Notes under the pieces: generated by a model
Database searches by the model: none
The model's input: only the letters and a program-made list of their open reading frames with translations
Told to the model about the DNA's origin: nothing
Program-made: the position numbers and the translations under genes
Source: Symbiodinium natans
Lineage: Eukaryota; Sar; Dinophyceae; Suessiales; Symbiodiniaceae
Direction: 5' to 3'
DNA length: 64,000 bases
Assembly (NCBI GenBank): GCA_905221605.1
Contig: CAJNDS010002113.1
Location: forward strand, 467,001 to 531,000
Shown here: in pieces, positions 19,526 to 29,490 of the stretch
Layout: every line of letters begins with the position of its first letter
Numbering within the stretch: the stretch's first letter is position 1

Positions 19526-22500
19526 GTGCACTTCCAGGCGCCCCGCCGGGGTGCTCCGAGACCGCGGATGCCCTCAGGGCTGCACCTGGACACCAATGGC
19601 GCCCCTCGGTAGGGTTTACGGTTGAGGGTTGAGGGTTGAGGGTTTAGGGTTTAGGTTTTAGGGTTACTTTAGGGCTTAGGGCTTAGGGTTTCGGGTTTAG
19701 GGTTTAGGGTTCAGGGTTGAGGGTTTAGGGTTGAGGGTTCAGGGACACCAATGGCGCCCCTCGGCGTCCAGGGCCTGCCTCAGGAATCATCTTGTGAGTT
19801 AGGGTTTCGGGTTTCGGGCTTGTAGGGTTTAGGGTTTAGGGTTTAGGGTTTAGGGTTTAGGGTTTAGGGCCTAAAGGGTTTAGGGTCTAGGGCTGGGTTG
19901 GTTTTCGAAGGGTCCCAGTCTTGGGCTGAGGCCCCACACCGGTTTGTGACGGCGCTCGTCTACCTGGACACGCTTCCCCAACCCGAGGCCTGGCTCCTAC
20001 GATTTGCTGAAGAACCCCAAAAAAGAAAAAACACAATAATGTTTCCTATATTGCCCTTATGAGGAAGATTGTTGTTTTCATCTTTTTGGGGTTCTTAATG
20101 GGGTTTTATGGGCGCTCGGGCATATTGCTGTTCAGGGTTCTTGAGGTTTGGGGATCAGGGATTTTGGGGTTTCGGGTTTGGGGCTTTAGTTTTTTTTTTT
20201 TTGGCGGGGGGGGGGGGGGGGGGGGTGGGGGCGGGGTGCGGGTTCAGGGATTGGGTTGGGTAGTTTAGTATACGGGCTTAGGGTTAGACAAAGTTCGACA
20301 GTTGATCTATGTTTCGGGTCCAATGCCAGTTTCCGTCAGGGGTCGGTGACAAGACGGTGCGGCGGAATTTCGATGCCCATTGTCACAGAACCTCCCTTCC
20401 AAGGCGATTCTTCCTTTCCCAGAGACTCCAAAACCCCTTTATTCAGGTATATACCTTAAATCATATTAGGGTTCCTATTCTAATTTAAGGTATATTCCTT
20501 AATTAATGGGTTTGGGAGTCTCTGGGTTCTTCCCGAAAGATTTTCCCTACGCGTTCAGGTCTTAGAGGGTCTTGGGTCCCTAACGAGTGAAGTGTTGCTT
20601 GCATCGTGTTCGTTGTTTCAGTTCGACGCGTTCTTGATTTTTTTGTTTCTCCGTGAATGCGTCTTGCACGGAAACTGGTTAATGCGCGAAACATCCTTCT
20701 TGGTCATTAAAACTATTGATCGCATCGTCACACCTGTGAACTACATGCTATGCTCATTTTCATCTTCTGAACGAAGTGAATTAGCTTCGCGTTCTTGCAC
20801 AGTTTGTTCTTTCCAGCTCTTGCTGCCCTTAAATGCCCGAAGCCGCAACGCTTAGAACCCACTGCCATCTTTCGGTGGGTTTTCTTGCTCAGCTTTAAGA
20901 CATCTCTTCCAGGGTCTCCTAGGAAAACCCGCATCCAAAACCCCTTAATTCAGGTATATACCTTAAGTCATATTAGGGTTCCTATTCTAATTTAAGGTAT
21001 ATTCCTTAATTAAGGGGTTTTGGAGTCTCTGGGTTTGGCCCTATAGCACCTCTCATTTCAGGATTTCTTGGGAGAAAAACAAAGCCCGCAGGCCTGTACC
21101 CCCCTTGCCAGGGCGATGGCGCCACCGTCTTTCCCTGCGCCAGCGGTGAGCCACCGGAGGTCGGCCCTTCCGCGGGTTCTAGGGTTTGTATCAGGGGTTT
21201 TAGGGTTAGGGTTTAGGGTTTAGGGTGATAGGGTTGAGGGCTTGGAGAGCAACATAACCCCGAAGCTCTACGCCCTAGCCCATTGCCTATAGAGTCTATA
21301 GGGTTTATGTTATGGGGTGCTTAGGGCGTGTAGGGTCTGTCTCGGGGGTGTTTAGGGCTGATAGGGTTTACAGGGTTTATGTTGTGGGGTTCTTAGGGCT
21401 TGTAGGGTTTATAGGGTTTCTACAGTCTCTAGGGTTTCTCGGCGCTTACAGGGGTTATCGCGTTTTTGGAGGTTCTAGAAAGGGTTTTTAGGGTTAAGGC
21501 GCGCGTTGCGGCGTGCCCAGAGAGCCCAATATCCCTTAATTGGGGAAGAGACCTCCTCAGTTTCAAAAGTTTCGGGTTCAGAGAATAGGGAATGTCTGGT
21601 ATTCTGAAAACCCTGAAGCCTGAACCCGAAACCGCTAGTCCTTGATTCCAAGCTCTCGGGCTCTCTGAGTCGTGTGGAGGCCAGTGAATCTGGGGCTTCC
21701 GAAACGGCCTTTTGGGGTTCCGTTTCAGGGGGATTCTGTTTCTTTGGGGGTGCAGAAACATGGGCAAATGGTTTCCGAAAACGCCCGCCCTAACTTAGAA
21801 TCTTAAACTGGAGCCCATCCCAGAAAGTACCGAAATAACCCTAAACCCTATAAACCCTAAACCGTCTTCGACCCCCGAGGTGCAGGTGTCGAAGAGGGCG
21901 CGTGAGGCTGGAGAGGCGCGCGGGCGATCTGAGGGGTGATGGCTTCATGAAGTAGGGCTTGGGGCTTCCTTGACGCTTAGATGGCTGAAGGGTTTTAGGC
22001 TTGGTTGGTTTCATCAAGGTTCCGGCCTTCATGTTGTTTGCGGCCGCTGAGTATGAAACCTTCAACAACTTTCGTGGGTGTTTTTGTCCTCCCAAAATCC
22101 TTGTCCTGGTTAACTCAGTCTCGAAGCAGTTCTGATTACCTAGTCGTATGTTCAAGCATAGTGGGGACGTATTCCATTTTCGCATGTCAATTCTTTTAAA
22201 AGCATACGGTTGGGAATATTTACGAGGGGCGGAGGGGGGGTGTAGTAGAGGGTTTAACATTAGGAGGATGAGAGAACTCAGGGGCCCCCACATGGAGCCT
22301 ACTGTAGCTCCAAGGAAGGTACAGTTCCAGTGAGGCTCCAACAAGGTTGAGCTGTGAGGTTGCCCAGGTTTAGGGTTTGGGGTTTAGGGTTTAGGGTTTG
22401 GGGTTTAGGGTTTAGGGTTTAGGTTTAGCGGTTCGAAGCGTTGTGTACCTTGCCGCGTCTCCTCTGCTTGGGGGAATGTCATCCATGCCGCTACTGGTTT

Positions 22501-23806
22501 TCTTGGCGGCGGCGCACAATTGATGATCTTGTGGCTGCCAGGTATCCAGAAAGCTCACTACCGGGTTTAGGGTTTAGGGGGTAGGGTCAACAATTCCGGA
22601 AGTTTCACAACAAGCCTGGATCCTAGAGCCTACTGGGCCTCCGCTCACTCAACACGAGCTGCAGTCTCCCAAGCCTAGTAGCAGCCTTTAACAAACATAG
22701 CCTCAACGCCCCTGAACGCAGTTGAAAAAAGCACCAAAAGACCGTCTGACCACACCACAAGAATGGAACATCGAACCGACCTTGAAAACAGCTAAACCCT
22801 GAACCCTAAACCCTCAACCCTGAACCCTAAACCCTAAACCCTAAACTTCCCTGAAGGTTCTGTGGCGGGAGGGCGGCTTGCACACGAAGAACCTGGCAGA
22901 CCCCGAGTTGGAAATACATGCCGAGGACCCGAGAGAACGTTGGAGAGGCCTTGAGGGTTTAGGGATTCAGGGCTTAGGGATTTAGGGTTTAGGCAGGGTT
23001 GTAGGCATCGCCCACATGATTTCAGAGGGGTTCGGGCTTCTCGGGTGGCCTAGATTGCTATAGGGCTTTCGTCCTTTTCTGGAGCTTGTTTTCAGAATAA
23101 AGAAACACTTGCGAAAGGGGAAGGCTCAGCAACATCCATAGACCCACTTCCCCCCCCCCCCCCCCCCTATGCAGGAGCTCATGGATGGCGCGCAGGCGCG
23201 GAAGGGGCTGTCAGTCTATCCCGAGTGCGGCAAGCTCCTCTGATGACATGGACCGTAGGGTTTAGGGTTTAGGGTTTAGGGTTTAGGGTTTAGGGTTTAG
23301 GGTTTAGGGTTTAGGGTTTAGGGTTTAGGGCCCAGGAAGGAGGATTCAGTTGAGGAAGGAGCATTGACTTACTTATAAAAATAGGTGAACTTTAAACTTT
23401 TGGGTTTACTTATTTAGTAGGAATGACAAAGTTTAATATTTTTCCCTTGGTTATTGGAGAAGTAAGTTAAAGACCTTCATGGGAGAACCCTGAACACCTA
23501 AGTCCTAAACCGGAATCCCAAAGTCTAACCTTCAGTTCTGTTTGGAGAAGAGCCCTTCACTGGGAAAGCTCCCGTTCGGGAGATCGCCCAAGACTTGTCA
23601 AAGCTTTAAGGCCGGTGCCTCAAGCTCCCAGCATTTCACGGGACTAGAGGCTTAGGGTTTGGTATTTAGAGTTTTTTGGGTTTAGGGCAACCGTCTTCGG
23701 CGCTCCGATACGAGCAAGAAGGGATGAATTTTGGGTTTCGCTATGGCGGGCCGTCGGGGCCGGTGTCTCCCTCCGGGGGCCTTCGCTGGGTAGAAGAAGA
23801 AGAAGA

Positions 23807-23837
<31 letters not shown>

Positions 23838-24777
23838 GAGAGATAGAGAGAGAGAAAGAGAGAAGAACAAAATATATATTTACTTCGAACATCCCCACCC
23901 TCTCTGGGTAGAGATGCTCTGGGGTTGGGCACTGCAGGGACACTCTGGGGTTGGGCACTCCAGGGATGAGCGAGGAGTAGACCGGGCGAGGAGAAGAGTT
24001 TAGTTTAAAATCTATCCACCCCACATCGAGCGTGGGGAACAAAGAGAGAGAAAGAGGAGAGAGAAACGTCTTCGTAGCTAAAACCCCGAAGCGAGGGAGA
24101 GAGAGAGAGAGAGAGAAGAACAATATACATAACATAAAAACAAGCAAACGAAGCATTCGCGCGGGGGCGATTGCAGGGGCGGAGTCGTAGCTGTCGGCTT
24201 CAGGCCCTCTTTCAAGACCTACATGAGCCCTAGGACTCTTACAGCCCCTACAGCTCTTAAGCCCTCAGCACCCTCAACCCTAAACCTCCTATACCAAAAG
24301 CTACAACACCTATAACAAGGCCGAGGCCCTGAACCCTCAGCCGATAAGGTTGGCCCTCTTCTTCTCCACAGGGGACGAGGGTGATGTGGACCCCATGTCA
24401 TGGCATGGCCGCTTGGCTGGTGGCTGAGCATTTCGGGCGCTTGGCTTAGGGCTTAGGGACAACAAAGGTCGGGCTTGGGGCTTAGGGCTTGTAGGGTTTA
24501 GGGTTTAGGGCTTAGGGTTTAGGGCTTAGGGCTTGTAGGGCTTAGGGTTTAGGGTTTAGCCCTACGCCCCTAAGCTTCAAGCCCGAAGCCCTGTAAATAG
24601 ACCCCTAAACCCTAACCTTAAACCCTAAACCCTACACCCTAAACCCTAAACCCTAAAACCCCTAAACCCCTAAACCCCTAAACCCCTAAACCCTAAACCG
24701 AAGCCTCTTTCGCCAGGTGGAGCTCAGGTGGGCGCGGCGGGGGATCATGGAGGCAAGTGGATGCTCCTGGACAGCAG
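19526..24777 (+). CDS. 2-oxoglutarate/Fe(II) dioxygenase, prolyl 4-hydroxylase type (multi-exon, partial)
   Basis: Enzymes of this family hydroxylate a substrate, often protein proline, using Fe(II), O2 and 2-oxoglutarate. Proposed exons (phases agree): 19526-19608, 19743-19776, 19931-19987, 21112-21138, 23175-23241, 24372-24407, 24717-about 24777. Motifs fall in family order: iron-binding HxD as LHLDTN; core strand RFVTALVYLDTLP; GDGATVFP (family GG-T-FP); KGLSVYPECGKLLW (family P-G-ALLFW); distal iron His in DPMSWHGG; then GGKW, where the Lys should bind 2-oxoglutarate. His-to-Lys spacing is 14 rather than the usual 10, so an exon edge may be wrong. Four of six introns use GC or GA donors, e.g. 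23242 GATGAC. The N-terminal exons and the C-terminus were not found. The 27 bp exon at 21112 could instead extend to a GTGAGC donor at 21146 with a missed exon. Substrate unknown. Confidence 0.6.
20010..20097. mobile_element. short inverted-repeat element, family M3, copy 2
   Basis: Ends AAGAACCCCAAAAAAG and CTTTTTGGGGTTCTTAA are inverted copies. It lies inside the dioxygenase intron 19988-21111. Confidence 0.75.
20190..20233. repeat. T run then G run
   Basis: About 12 T followed by about 30 mostly G, within a dioxygenase intron. Confidence 0.9.
20418..20526. mobile_element. inverted-repeat element, family M4, copy 1
   Basis: Left CCCAGAGACTCCAAAACCCC with TTCAGGTATATACCTTAA; right TTAAGGTATATTCCTTAATT with GGGAGTCTCTGGG. 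The arms are about 45 bp, imperfect. Confidence 0.85.
20592..20855 (+). CDS. open frame between two M4 copies, unknown
   Basis: 87-codon frame with a hydrophobic N-terminus (FQFDAFLIFLFLRECVL) and ordinary composition. It lies between two near-identical inverted-repeat elements in the dioxygenase intron, so it may be cargo of a composite insertion. No family recognised. Confidence 0.22.
   Translation: MLLASCSLFQFDAFLIFLFLRECVLHGNWLMRETSFLVIKTIDRIVTPVNYMLCSFSSSERSELASRSCTVCSFQLLLPLNARSRNA
20909..21034. mobile_element. inverted-repeat element, family M4, copy 2
   Basis: Nearly identical core to copy 1 (TTAGGGTTCCTATTCTAATT), same ends (GGAGTCTCTGGG at right), same orientation, about 490 bp downstream. 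Confidence 0.85.
23255..23332 (+). repeat. telomere-like block, TTTAGGG (11 perfect units)
   Basis: Begins 14 bp after the GA splice donor of the dioxygenase exon ending at 23241. Confidence 0.95.
23364..23469. mobile_element. short inverted-repeat element, family M6, copy 2
   Basis: Ends TTGACTTACTTATAAAAA and GGAGAAGTAAGTTAA. The core GGTGAACTTTAAAC and TTTAGTAGGAATGACAAAGT matches copy 1 at 1015-1134. It lies in the dioxygenase intron 23242-24371. Confidence 0.75.
23797..23870. repeat. GA-rich microsatellite
   Basis: AGAA then GAGA tracts; a second GA tract is at 24098-24115. They create serine/leucine repeat frames that are not genes. Confidence 0.9.
23874..24032 (-). repeat. dispersed repeat M8, minus copy
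   Basis: The complement of this stretch matches 25380-25720: shared TTTTAAGCTCAACTCTTCTC-like start, CTCGCCCGGTCTACTCCT, then units of TGGAGTGCCCAACCCCAGAG and an end GGTGGGGATGTTCGAAGTAA. Only three internal units here. Confidence 0.8.
24460..24700. repeat. inverted pair of telomere-like blocks inside the 24408-24716 intron
   Basis: TTTAGGG/TTAGGGC units at 24460-24560, then CCCTAAA/CCCCTAAA units at 24595-24700. The intron thus starts and ends with complementary repeats and could fold back. Confidence 0.85.
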
Positions 24778-25049
24778 ATTTAGAACAACTTTGTGGGGTT
24801 TAGGGTTTAGAGTTTAGGGTTTAGGGAAAAGGGTTTAGGATTTGGCGTCGTTTTGGCGCCTTGGTACCTTTAAGCCCATGAAGAGCCCATAGCTGGAGAC
24901 ATCCCCAGTATTTGTTTGGTCGATACATGATGCGTGACCCGCGTGGATTTTCTTACTGCACCCGGATGATTTGACTCTATTCAGGATTCCTGAATAGCCC
25001 AGCAAGTTTAACTTTAGTGAGGGGGCTCCCACTAACACAGGTGGAACAT

Positions 25050-25142
25050 TAAACCCCTAAACCCTAAACCCTAAACCCTAAACCCTAAACCCTAAACTCT
25101 AAACCCTAAACCCTAAACCCTAAACCCTAAACCCTAAACCTC
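25050..25142 (-). repeat. telomere-like block, CCCTAAA
   Basis: About 13 units. The island to its right (25143-25260) has weak coding character (segment ENPLWKSRGFKSSRLPACNA). Confidence 0.9.
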
Positions 25143-25265
25143 CACCCGAGAACCCCCTGTGGAAGAGCCGAGGCTTCAAATCTTCAAGACTCCCGGCCTG
25201 CAATGCTTAGAGGGTTGAGGTGTATGGCCCGACTTAACCCCAAGAACCCTCACCAGCCCATTCAA

Positions 25266-25340
25266 CGGGTTTAGGGTTTAGGGTTTAGGGTTTAGGGTTT
25301 AGGGTTTAGGGTTTAGGGTTTAGGGTTTAGGGTTTAGGGT
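25266..25340 (+). repeat. telomere-like block, TTTAGGG (10 perfect units)
   Basis: Homogeneous tandem array. Confidence 0.95.
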
Positions 25341-25379
25341 ACCCAGAGTATGCCCTTTTTCCCCTTTTTTTCTCACCTT

Positions 25380-25719
25380 CGGTGTGGGGTTGTTAGATTT
25401 TAAGCTCAACTCTTCTCCTCGCCCGGAACTCTTCTCCTCGCCCGGTCTACTCCTACAGACTCCCTGGAGTGCCCAACCCCAAAAAACTCGAGTGCCCAAC
25501 CCCAGAAAAACTCCCTGGAGTGCCCAATCCCAGAGACTCCCTGGAGTGCCCAACGCCAGAGACTCCCTGGAGTGCCCAATCCCAGAGACTCCCTGGAGTG
25601 GTCAATTTCAGAGATTCCCTGTGCCCAACCTCAGAGACTTCCTGGAGTGCCCAACCTCAGCACTCCCTGAAATGCCCAACTCCAGAGACTCCCTGAAGGT
25701 GGGGATGTTCGAAGTAAAA

Positions 25720-25720
<1 letters not shown>
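25380..25720 (+). repeat. dispersed repeat M8, plus copy with expanded internal tandem repeat
   Basis: Same element as 23874-24032 in the opposite orientation, but with about nine internal units of GACTCCCTGGAGTGCCCAA spaced about 26 bp. The unit length differs from copy to copy, so the 179-codon frame across it is not a gene. Confidence 0.85.
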
Positions 25721-25725
<5 letters not shown>

Positions 25726-25770
<45 letters not shown>

Positions 25771-25782
25771 TGGGGGGGGGGG
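25726..25782. repeat. A run, TA microsatellite, T run, G run
   Basis: AAAA, (TA)n, T(20) and G(9) in succession, directly after repeat M8. Confidence 0.95.
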
Positions 25783-25904
25783 TTGGGTTCGATCACCCTT
25801 TCTGTTCTTCGGTTTGCTCTTGGGTCGAAATGGAGTTTATTGGGGCAGCTTCAGGGTTCAGGCCCCAAAGGATCTTCCCAAACCCTTTCGGGGGTTTCGG
25901 GTTC

Positions 25905-26000
25905 CCTAAACCCTAAGCCCTAAACCTAAACCACAAAACCCCTAACCCCTAAACCCTAAACCATAAACCCCAAACCCTAAACCCTAAACCCTAAACCCTA
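25905..26000 (-). repeat. telomere-like block, CCCTAAA
   Basis: About 12 units left of the exon-like island at 26019. Confidence 0.9.
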
Positions 26001-26018
26001 CGCCCACGGCCCTGAAAG

Positions 26019-26105
26019 CCAGGACCATCCCTCCGGAGCTGCGTGGCCGGAAGGAGCTGATCTCCCGCTTCTGCCAGCGCTGCCGCCGACCAGCTGCACT
26101 CCTGG
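26019..26105 (+). CDS. exon-like island, basic, unknown
   Basis: The acceptor GAAAG opens frame RTIPPELRGRKELISRFCQR and the frame ends at GG/GTTTAGGG, where the telomere-like repeat itself supplies the GT donor. Flanked left by CCCTAAA and right by TTTAGGG (26105-26172). Possibly the C-terminus of the dioxygenase gene upstream, but unproven. Confidence 0.35.
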
Positions 26106-26653
26106 GTTTAGGGTTTAGGGTTTAGGGTTTAGGGTTTAGGGTTTAGGGTTTAGGGTTTAGGGTTTAGAGTTTAGGCCACAACACCTTATGCAGCTCCATC
26201 TTGAACCTTTTTGGGGTTAAGGGTTTAGGGGTTTAGGGTTTCTACCTTTGTCACCCCAAGCCTTAAGCCGTAAGCCGCAGAAATGAAAAGGGGCTACTCC
26301 ACTGCCCAATGTGGGGGACCCTACCGCTTTAATGGTACCCGAGCCTTGCATCTAAGACCCAGAGAACACGACTAAGCCCTGAATCAAAGAGGGTTTAGGG
26401 TTTAGGGTCTAGAGTTTGGGGTAGCCGTCTATGAGTCGCACTCCATCTGCTAAGGCGGCCCCCTAAAACCCTAAAGCGGGGGATGCGCACGATGCCAGGG
26501 CATCACCGGCTTCGGGTGGCCTGGGACTGCTAGGGGCAGCGGATCCGTCAGCCATCATAACGTCATTGACCAGGAATGACAAGGAACTCATGAATACTAA
26601 CCATAAGAATGTGAAAAATGGTTGGGGAACATTTTAACTTGAAAATTGCAAAG

Positions 26654-26690
<37 letters not shown>

Positions 26691-26692
26691 TT
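26654..26692. repeat. CAT trinucleotide microsatellite
   Basis: About 13 tandem CAT units. The flanks 26200-26850 hold no recognisable gene. Confidence 0.95.
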
Positions 26693-26899
26693 CAGAACCG
26701 TCATTAATGCTGACAAGTCATAGCCTTTAATGAATACTTCGCTCTGTCATCATAAATAAGCCCAGTTTCATCGCATGAATATACTTAACACAGTTTTGAG
26801 CCACAAGGCGGCATGGTAGTGTACGAAGCCATGGCAGGCTTCAAGACCGGACTTTAGGGGCAACCCGCTCTCGAACAGGTCAACCACCGGACTTCACGC

Positions 26900-27106
26900 T
26901 TGACGGCGTTTATCACCGGCAAGTGGGCGCAAGGCCCGGCGGAGACGGCGATTCTGCTTACCCCTGCGCAGAAAAGGAGGCTCGCTGAGCGTCGAGGGCG
27001 GGAGTCCTTGACTCGCGCTGCTGATTTGGTGTTCATGGCTAGGGCCACTGTTAAAAGAACAGGCATGATTGTTGGTTGGTTGTATGTTCAAAGGACCAAA
27101 GGTTGA
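26900..27106 (+). CDS. open frame, basic, unknown
   Basis: 68-codon frame (segment KRRLAERRGRESLTRAADLV) in a repeat-free island between short blocks. Two other frames are also open, so weak. Confidence 0.2.
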   Translation: MTAFITGKWAQGPAETAILLTPAQKRRLAERRGRESLTRAADLVFMARATVKRTGMIVGWLYVQRTKG

Positions 27107-27184
27107 AACTTTCATGACCAGGCAGGCGCTCACCAGGGTGGTGATGGTGGCTTCCTTGAGAAATTTCAGCAGCACGTGCTACTC

Positions 27185-27290
27185 GCCCGAAACCCTAACC
27201 CCTAAACCCTAAACCCTAAACCCTAAACCCTAACCCCTAACCCCTAACCCTAAACCCTAAACCCTAAACCCTAAACCCTAAACCCTAGTG
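27185..27290 (-). repeat. telomere-like block, CCCTAAA/CCCCTAA
   Basis: About 15 units. Confidence 0.9.
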
Positions 27291-27361
27291 CCATGCCATG
27301 GACTTCGCGTGCTCTTGCTTCAAGCTGACACATCTTAGAAGTCCTTTCCCAGAGTTACTAG

Positions 27362-27483
27362 GTTGGTTTTTGGGACATTTTTTTGTTTTCCTTATTTGGG
27401 TTTTATGACCCTATATGTATATATATATATATACATTTTTTTCAGAGGGTTTAAAGGCCAACCCAGGTTAGCTTTGATGCAGA
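27362..27483. repeat. dispersed repeat M7, copy 2
   Basis: Matches 18559-18682 through the TATA tract and CAGAGGGTTTAAAGGCCAAC. It ends just before a TTTGATGCAG that could act as an acceptor. Confidence 0.7.
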
Positions 27484-27550
27484 ATGCAGATCTTCACCTT
27501 CAAGTCGGCAGGCCCTTTAGATGGTGGAGTAGTAGAAGCCTGTAGCTATA

Positions 27551-27647
27551 TGGGGATTTCCGAAAGTAGGGTACCCCTGACCAAGATACTATGTAGTCCT
27601 TTTAAATGGAGCCCCAAAAAGGGTACCCCTACTTTCGGAAAGCCCCA
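27551..27647. repeat. foldback element
   Basis: Left arm TTTCCGAAAGTAGGGTACCC, right arm GGGTACCCCTACTTTCGGAA, about 45 bp apart. A diverged relative is at 52559-52657. Confidence 0.85.
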
Positions 27648-28047
27648 GATATTGCCTAGACCAAACCCTAAACCCCTCCACCCTAAGCGTCGCGAAACAC
27701 GATCCCACGTAGAGTCGGCCACTGACGGATGCTATGTGGGACCTGCTCTTTTCGCGCCCTGGCCTCTCAGCTGAAGAGTTTCGGGTTTCGGGTTTAGGGT
27801 TTAGGGTTTAGGGTTTAGGTTGGGTTTAAGGCTTCTCCGAACCTACACCCAGACCCTCAACCCGCAACCCTGAGCCCCAAACCCCGGGAGTAGTGTTGAG
27901 TTGCATGCACCACAACACACGCCCTGCATTACAGCAAGAACTCGTCCACACATGTTGGGCACTGCAATAAACCCTAACCCCCAGGCCCTCAAACCTACAC
28001 CCTAAACCCTATAAGCCCTAAACCCCCAAGGCCCTAGAACCTACCAT

Positions 28048-28150
28048 AGGGGTCGGAGTAATTACTAATCGTATTCCCTCATGGTCCCTTTATTCTGCTT
28101 ATACTATAATAACTCCCCAAAAAACCCTGTTCCAACATATTCAGGCCCCT
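28048..28150. mobile_element. short element, family M2, copy 1
   Basis: Begins AGGGGTCGGAGTAATTACTA, internal TCATGGTCCCTTTATT and CCCTGTTCCAA, ends ATTCAGGCCCCT. Further copies are at 31030 (truncated), 33853, 40375 and 41921 (reverse). Confidence 0.75.
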
Positions 28151-28330
28151 ACATTACACCCTACACCTCCTTCCATGAGGTTCGCAGTCTGCTGCTGGCC
28201 TTATGGGCGGCTTTGTCTGGCCTCACCTTCCTGGTGCTGCGGCCAGAGGTCGGCCCGCGTTTTTGGGTTGAGGTTTCCCTAGGGTTTAGGGTTTAGGGCT
28301 TAGGGTTTAGGTTTTATATAGGGTTATGGA

Positions 28331-28427
28331 GTTACCCAAAGGCTCCAATGTGGTTCCTTTTTAGGTTATAGGGCATTTTAGTATGCTACCCCCAAAAAGG
28401 TACTACGTAGGAGCCTTTGGGTAGTGA
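28331..28427. repeat. foldback element
   Basis: Arms TTACCCAAAGGCTCC and GGAGCCTTTGGGTAG with about 60 bp between. The flanks 28430-29160 contain scattered degenerate TTTAGGG and no recognisable gene. Confidence 0.8.
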
Positions 28428-29265
28428 GCTGTTTTTTGTTGCGGAGTTTAGCGTTCAGGGTGTAGAGTTTAGGGATTAGAAAGTTGGGGTCTAGGGTTTA
28501 GCGTTTAGGGTTAAGGGATAGTAAATTGAGATTTGGGGTTTAGGATGTAGGGCTTAGGGATTGGTATGTTGGGACTTAGGGCTTAGTGTCGGGTATACTG
28601 TCGGGGCTTTTCGAGCTGGGAATGGGGCTTCTGTCGTACAGAGTTTGTAGGGCTTTCTACGGCCGACAGGACTGACAGGGTCTGCGAGGCTTGCAGGGGG
28701 CTTGTACAATCTACAGAGTTTTACAGGGTCATAGAGTCTTCAGTGAGGTGTCTTTAAGGCTTTATGGGGTTCGGATTGGCTGCGGCTTTTTGGGGTTCCA
28801 GGAGTCTAGGGGCTTCGGGAGCTGGTGGTTTTTAGGGTTTCGGGGTCATTGAAGGGCCAGTACATGAAGAGACTGTGGACTACAAAACGCTCGGCACCCC
28901 TGAACCCCATCACCAATGCCGTGGCGCTCGGCCCTACACTCTAAGGCCCTATACCTCCTAGCACGTAAGCCCGCTGTGGGGAGGACTAAACACAAGCCAA
29001 AAGGGGGCCCACATCAATTGGAGAAAAAGAGCCGCCCATGCATCGCGACGGGAGGTTTTTACAGGGGAGGGCCCCTGCAACAACTGGAGGGGTCTCGATG
29101 GTACATACTCGGGCCTGGAAGGGGCTCCCATACAGTATATATAGCTCTAGGGCCCTAAACCCGCAACCCTAAACCCTAAACCCTAAACCCTAAACCCTAA
29201 ACCCTAAACCATGTTTGGGGGTTAATTTAGGATTTAGGGTTTCGGGGACGGGTTTCGGGGGTTTC

Positions 29266-29352
29266 TGGGTTGCAGGGCGACGGCTTCGTCGCCCGGCCGC
29301 TGCGAGATGTGGCCTGGAGCAACCCTTCCATGGCCATGCGCAGCTCACCTTG
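29266..29352 (+). CDS. exon-like island, unknown
   Basis: Acceptor GGTTGCAG opens frame GDGFVARPLRDVAWSNPSMA, continuing about nine residues. Telomere-like blocks on both sides (CCCTAAA 29160-29212, TTTAGGG 29362-29490). Family unknown. Confidence 0.3.
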
Positions 29353-29361
29353 CATGGTGTG

Positions 29362-29490
29362 GGGTTTAGGGTTTAGGGTTTATGGGTTTATGGGTTTATG
29401 GGTTTATGGGGTTTAGGGTTTAGGGTTTGGGGTTTTAGGGTTTGGGGTTTAGGGTTTAGGGTTTGGGGTTTAGGGTTTAGGGTTTGGGGT
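29362..29490 (+). repeat. telomere-like block with TTTATGGG sub-block
   Basis: TTTAGGG, a run of four TTTATGGG units, and TTTGGGG units. Confidence 0.9.

Noticed and set aside
23644-24156. 170-codon minus frame rich in Ser/Leu
   Set aside because: Antisense of GA microsatellites and the M8 repeat.
24717-24777. Reading the island as VELRWARRGIMEASGCSWTA
   Set aside because: The frame shifted by two gives GGKW in the expected place and matches the phase of the preceding dioxygenase exon.
25384-25923. 179-codon plus frame
   Set aside because: Made of the M8 internal tandem repeat, a TA tract and homopolymers.
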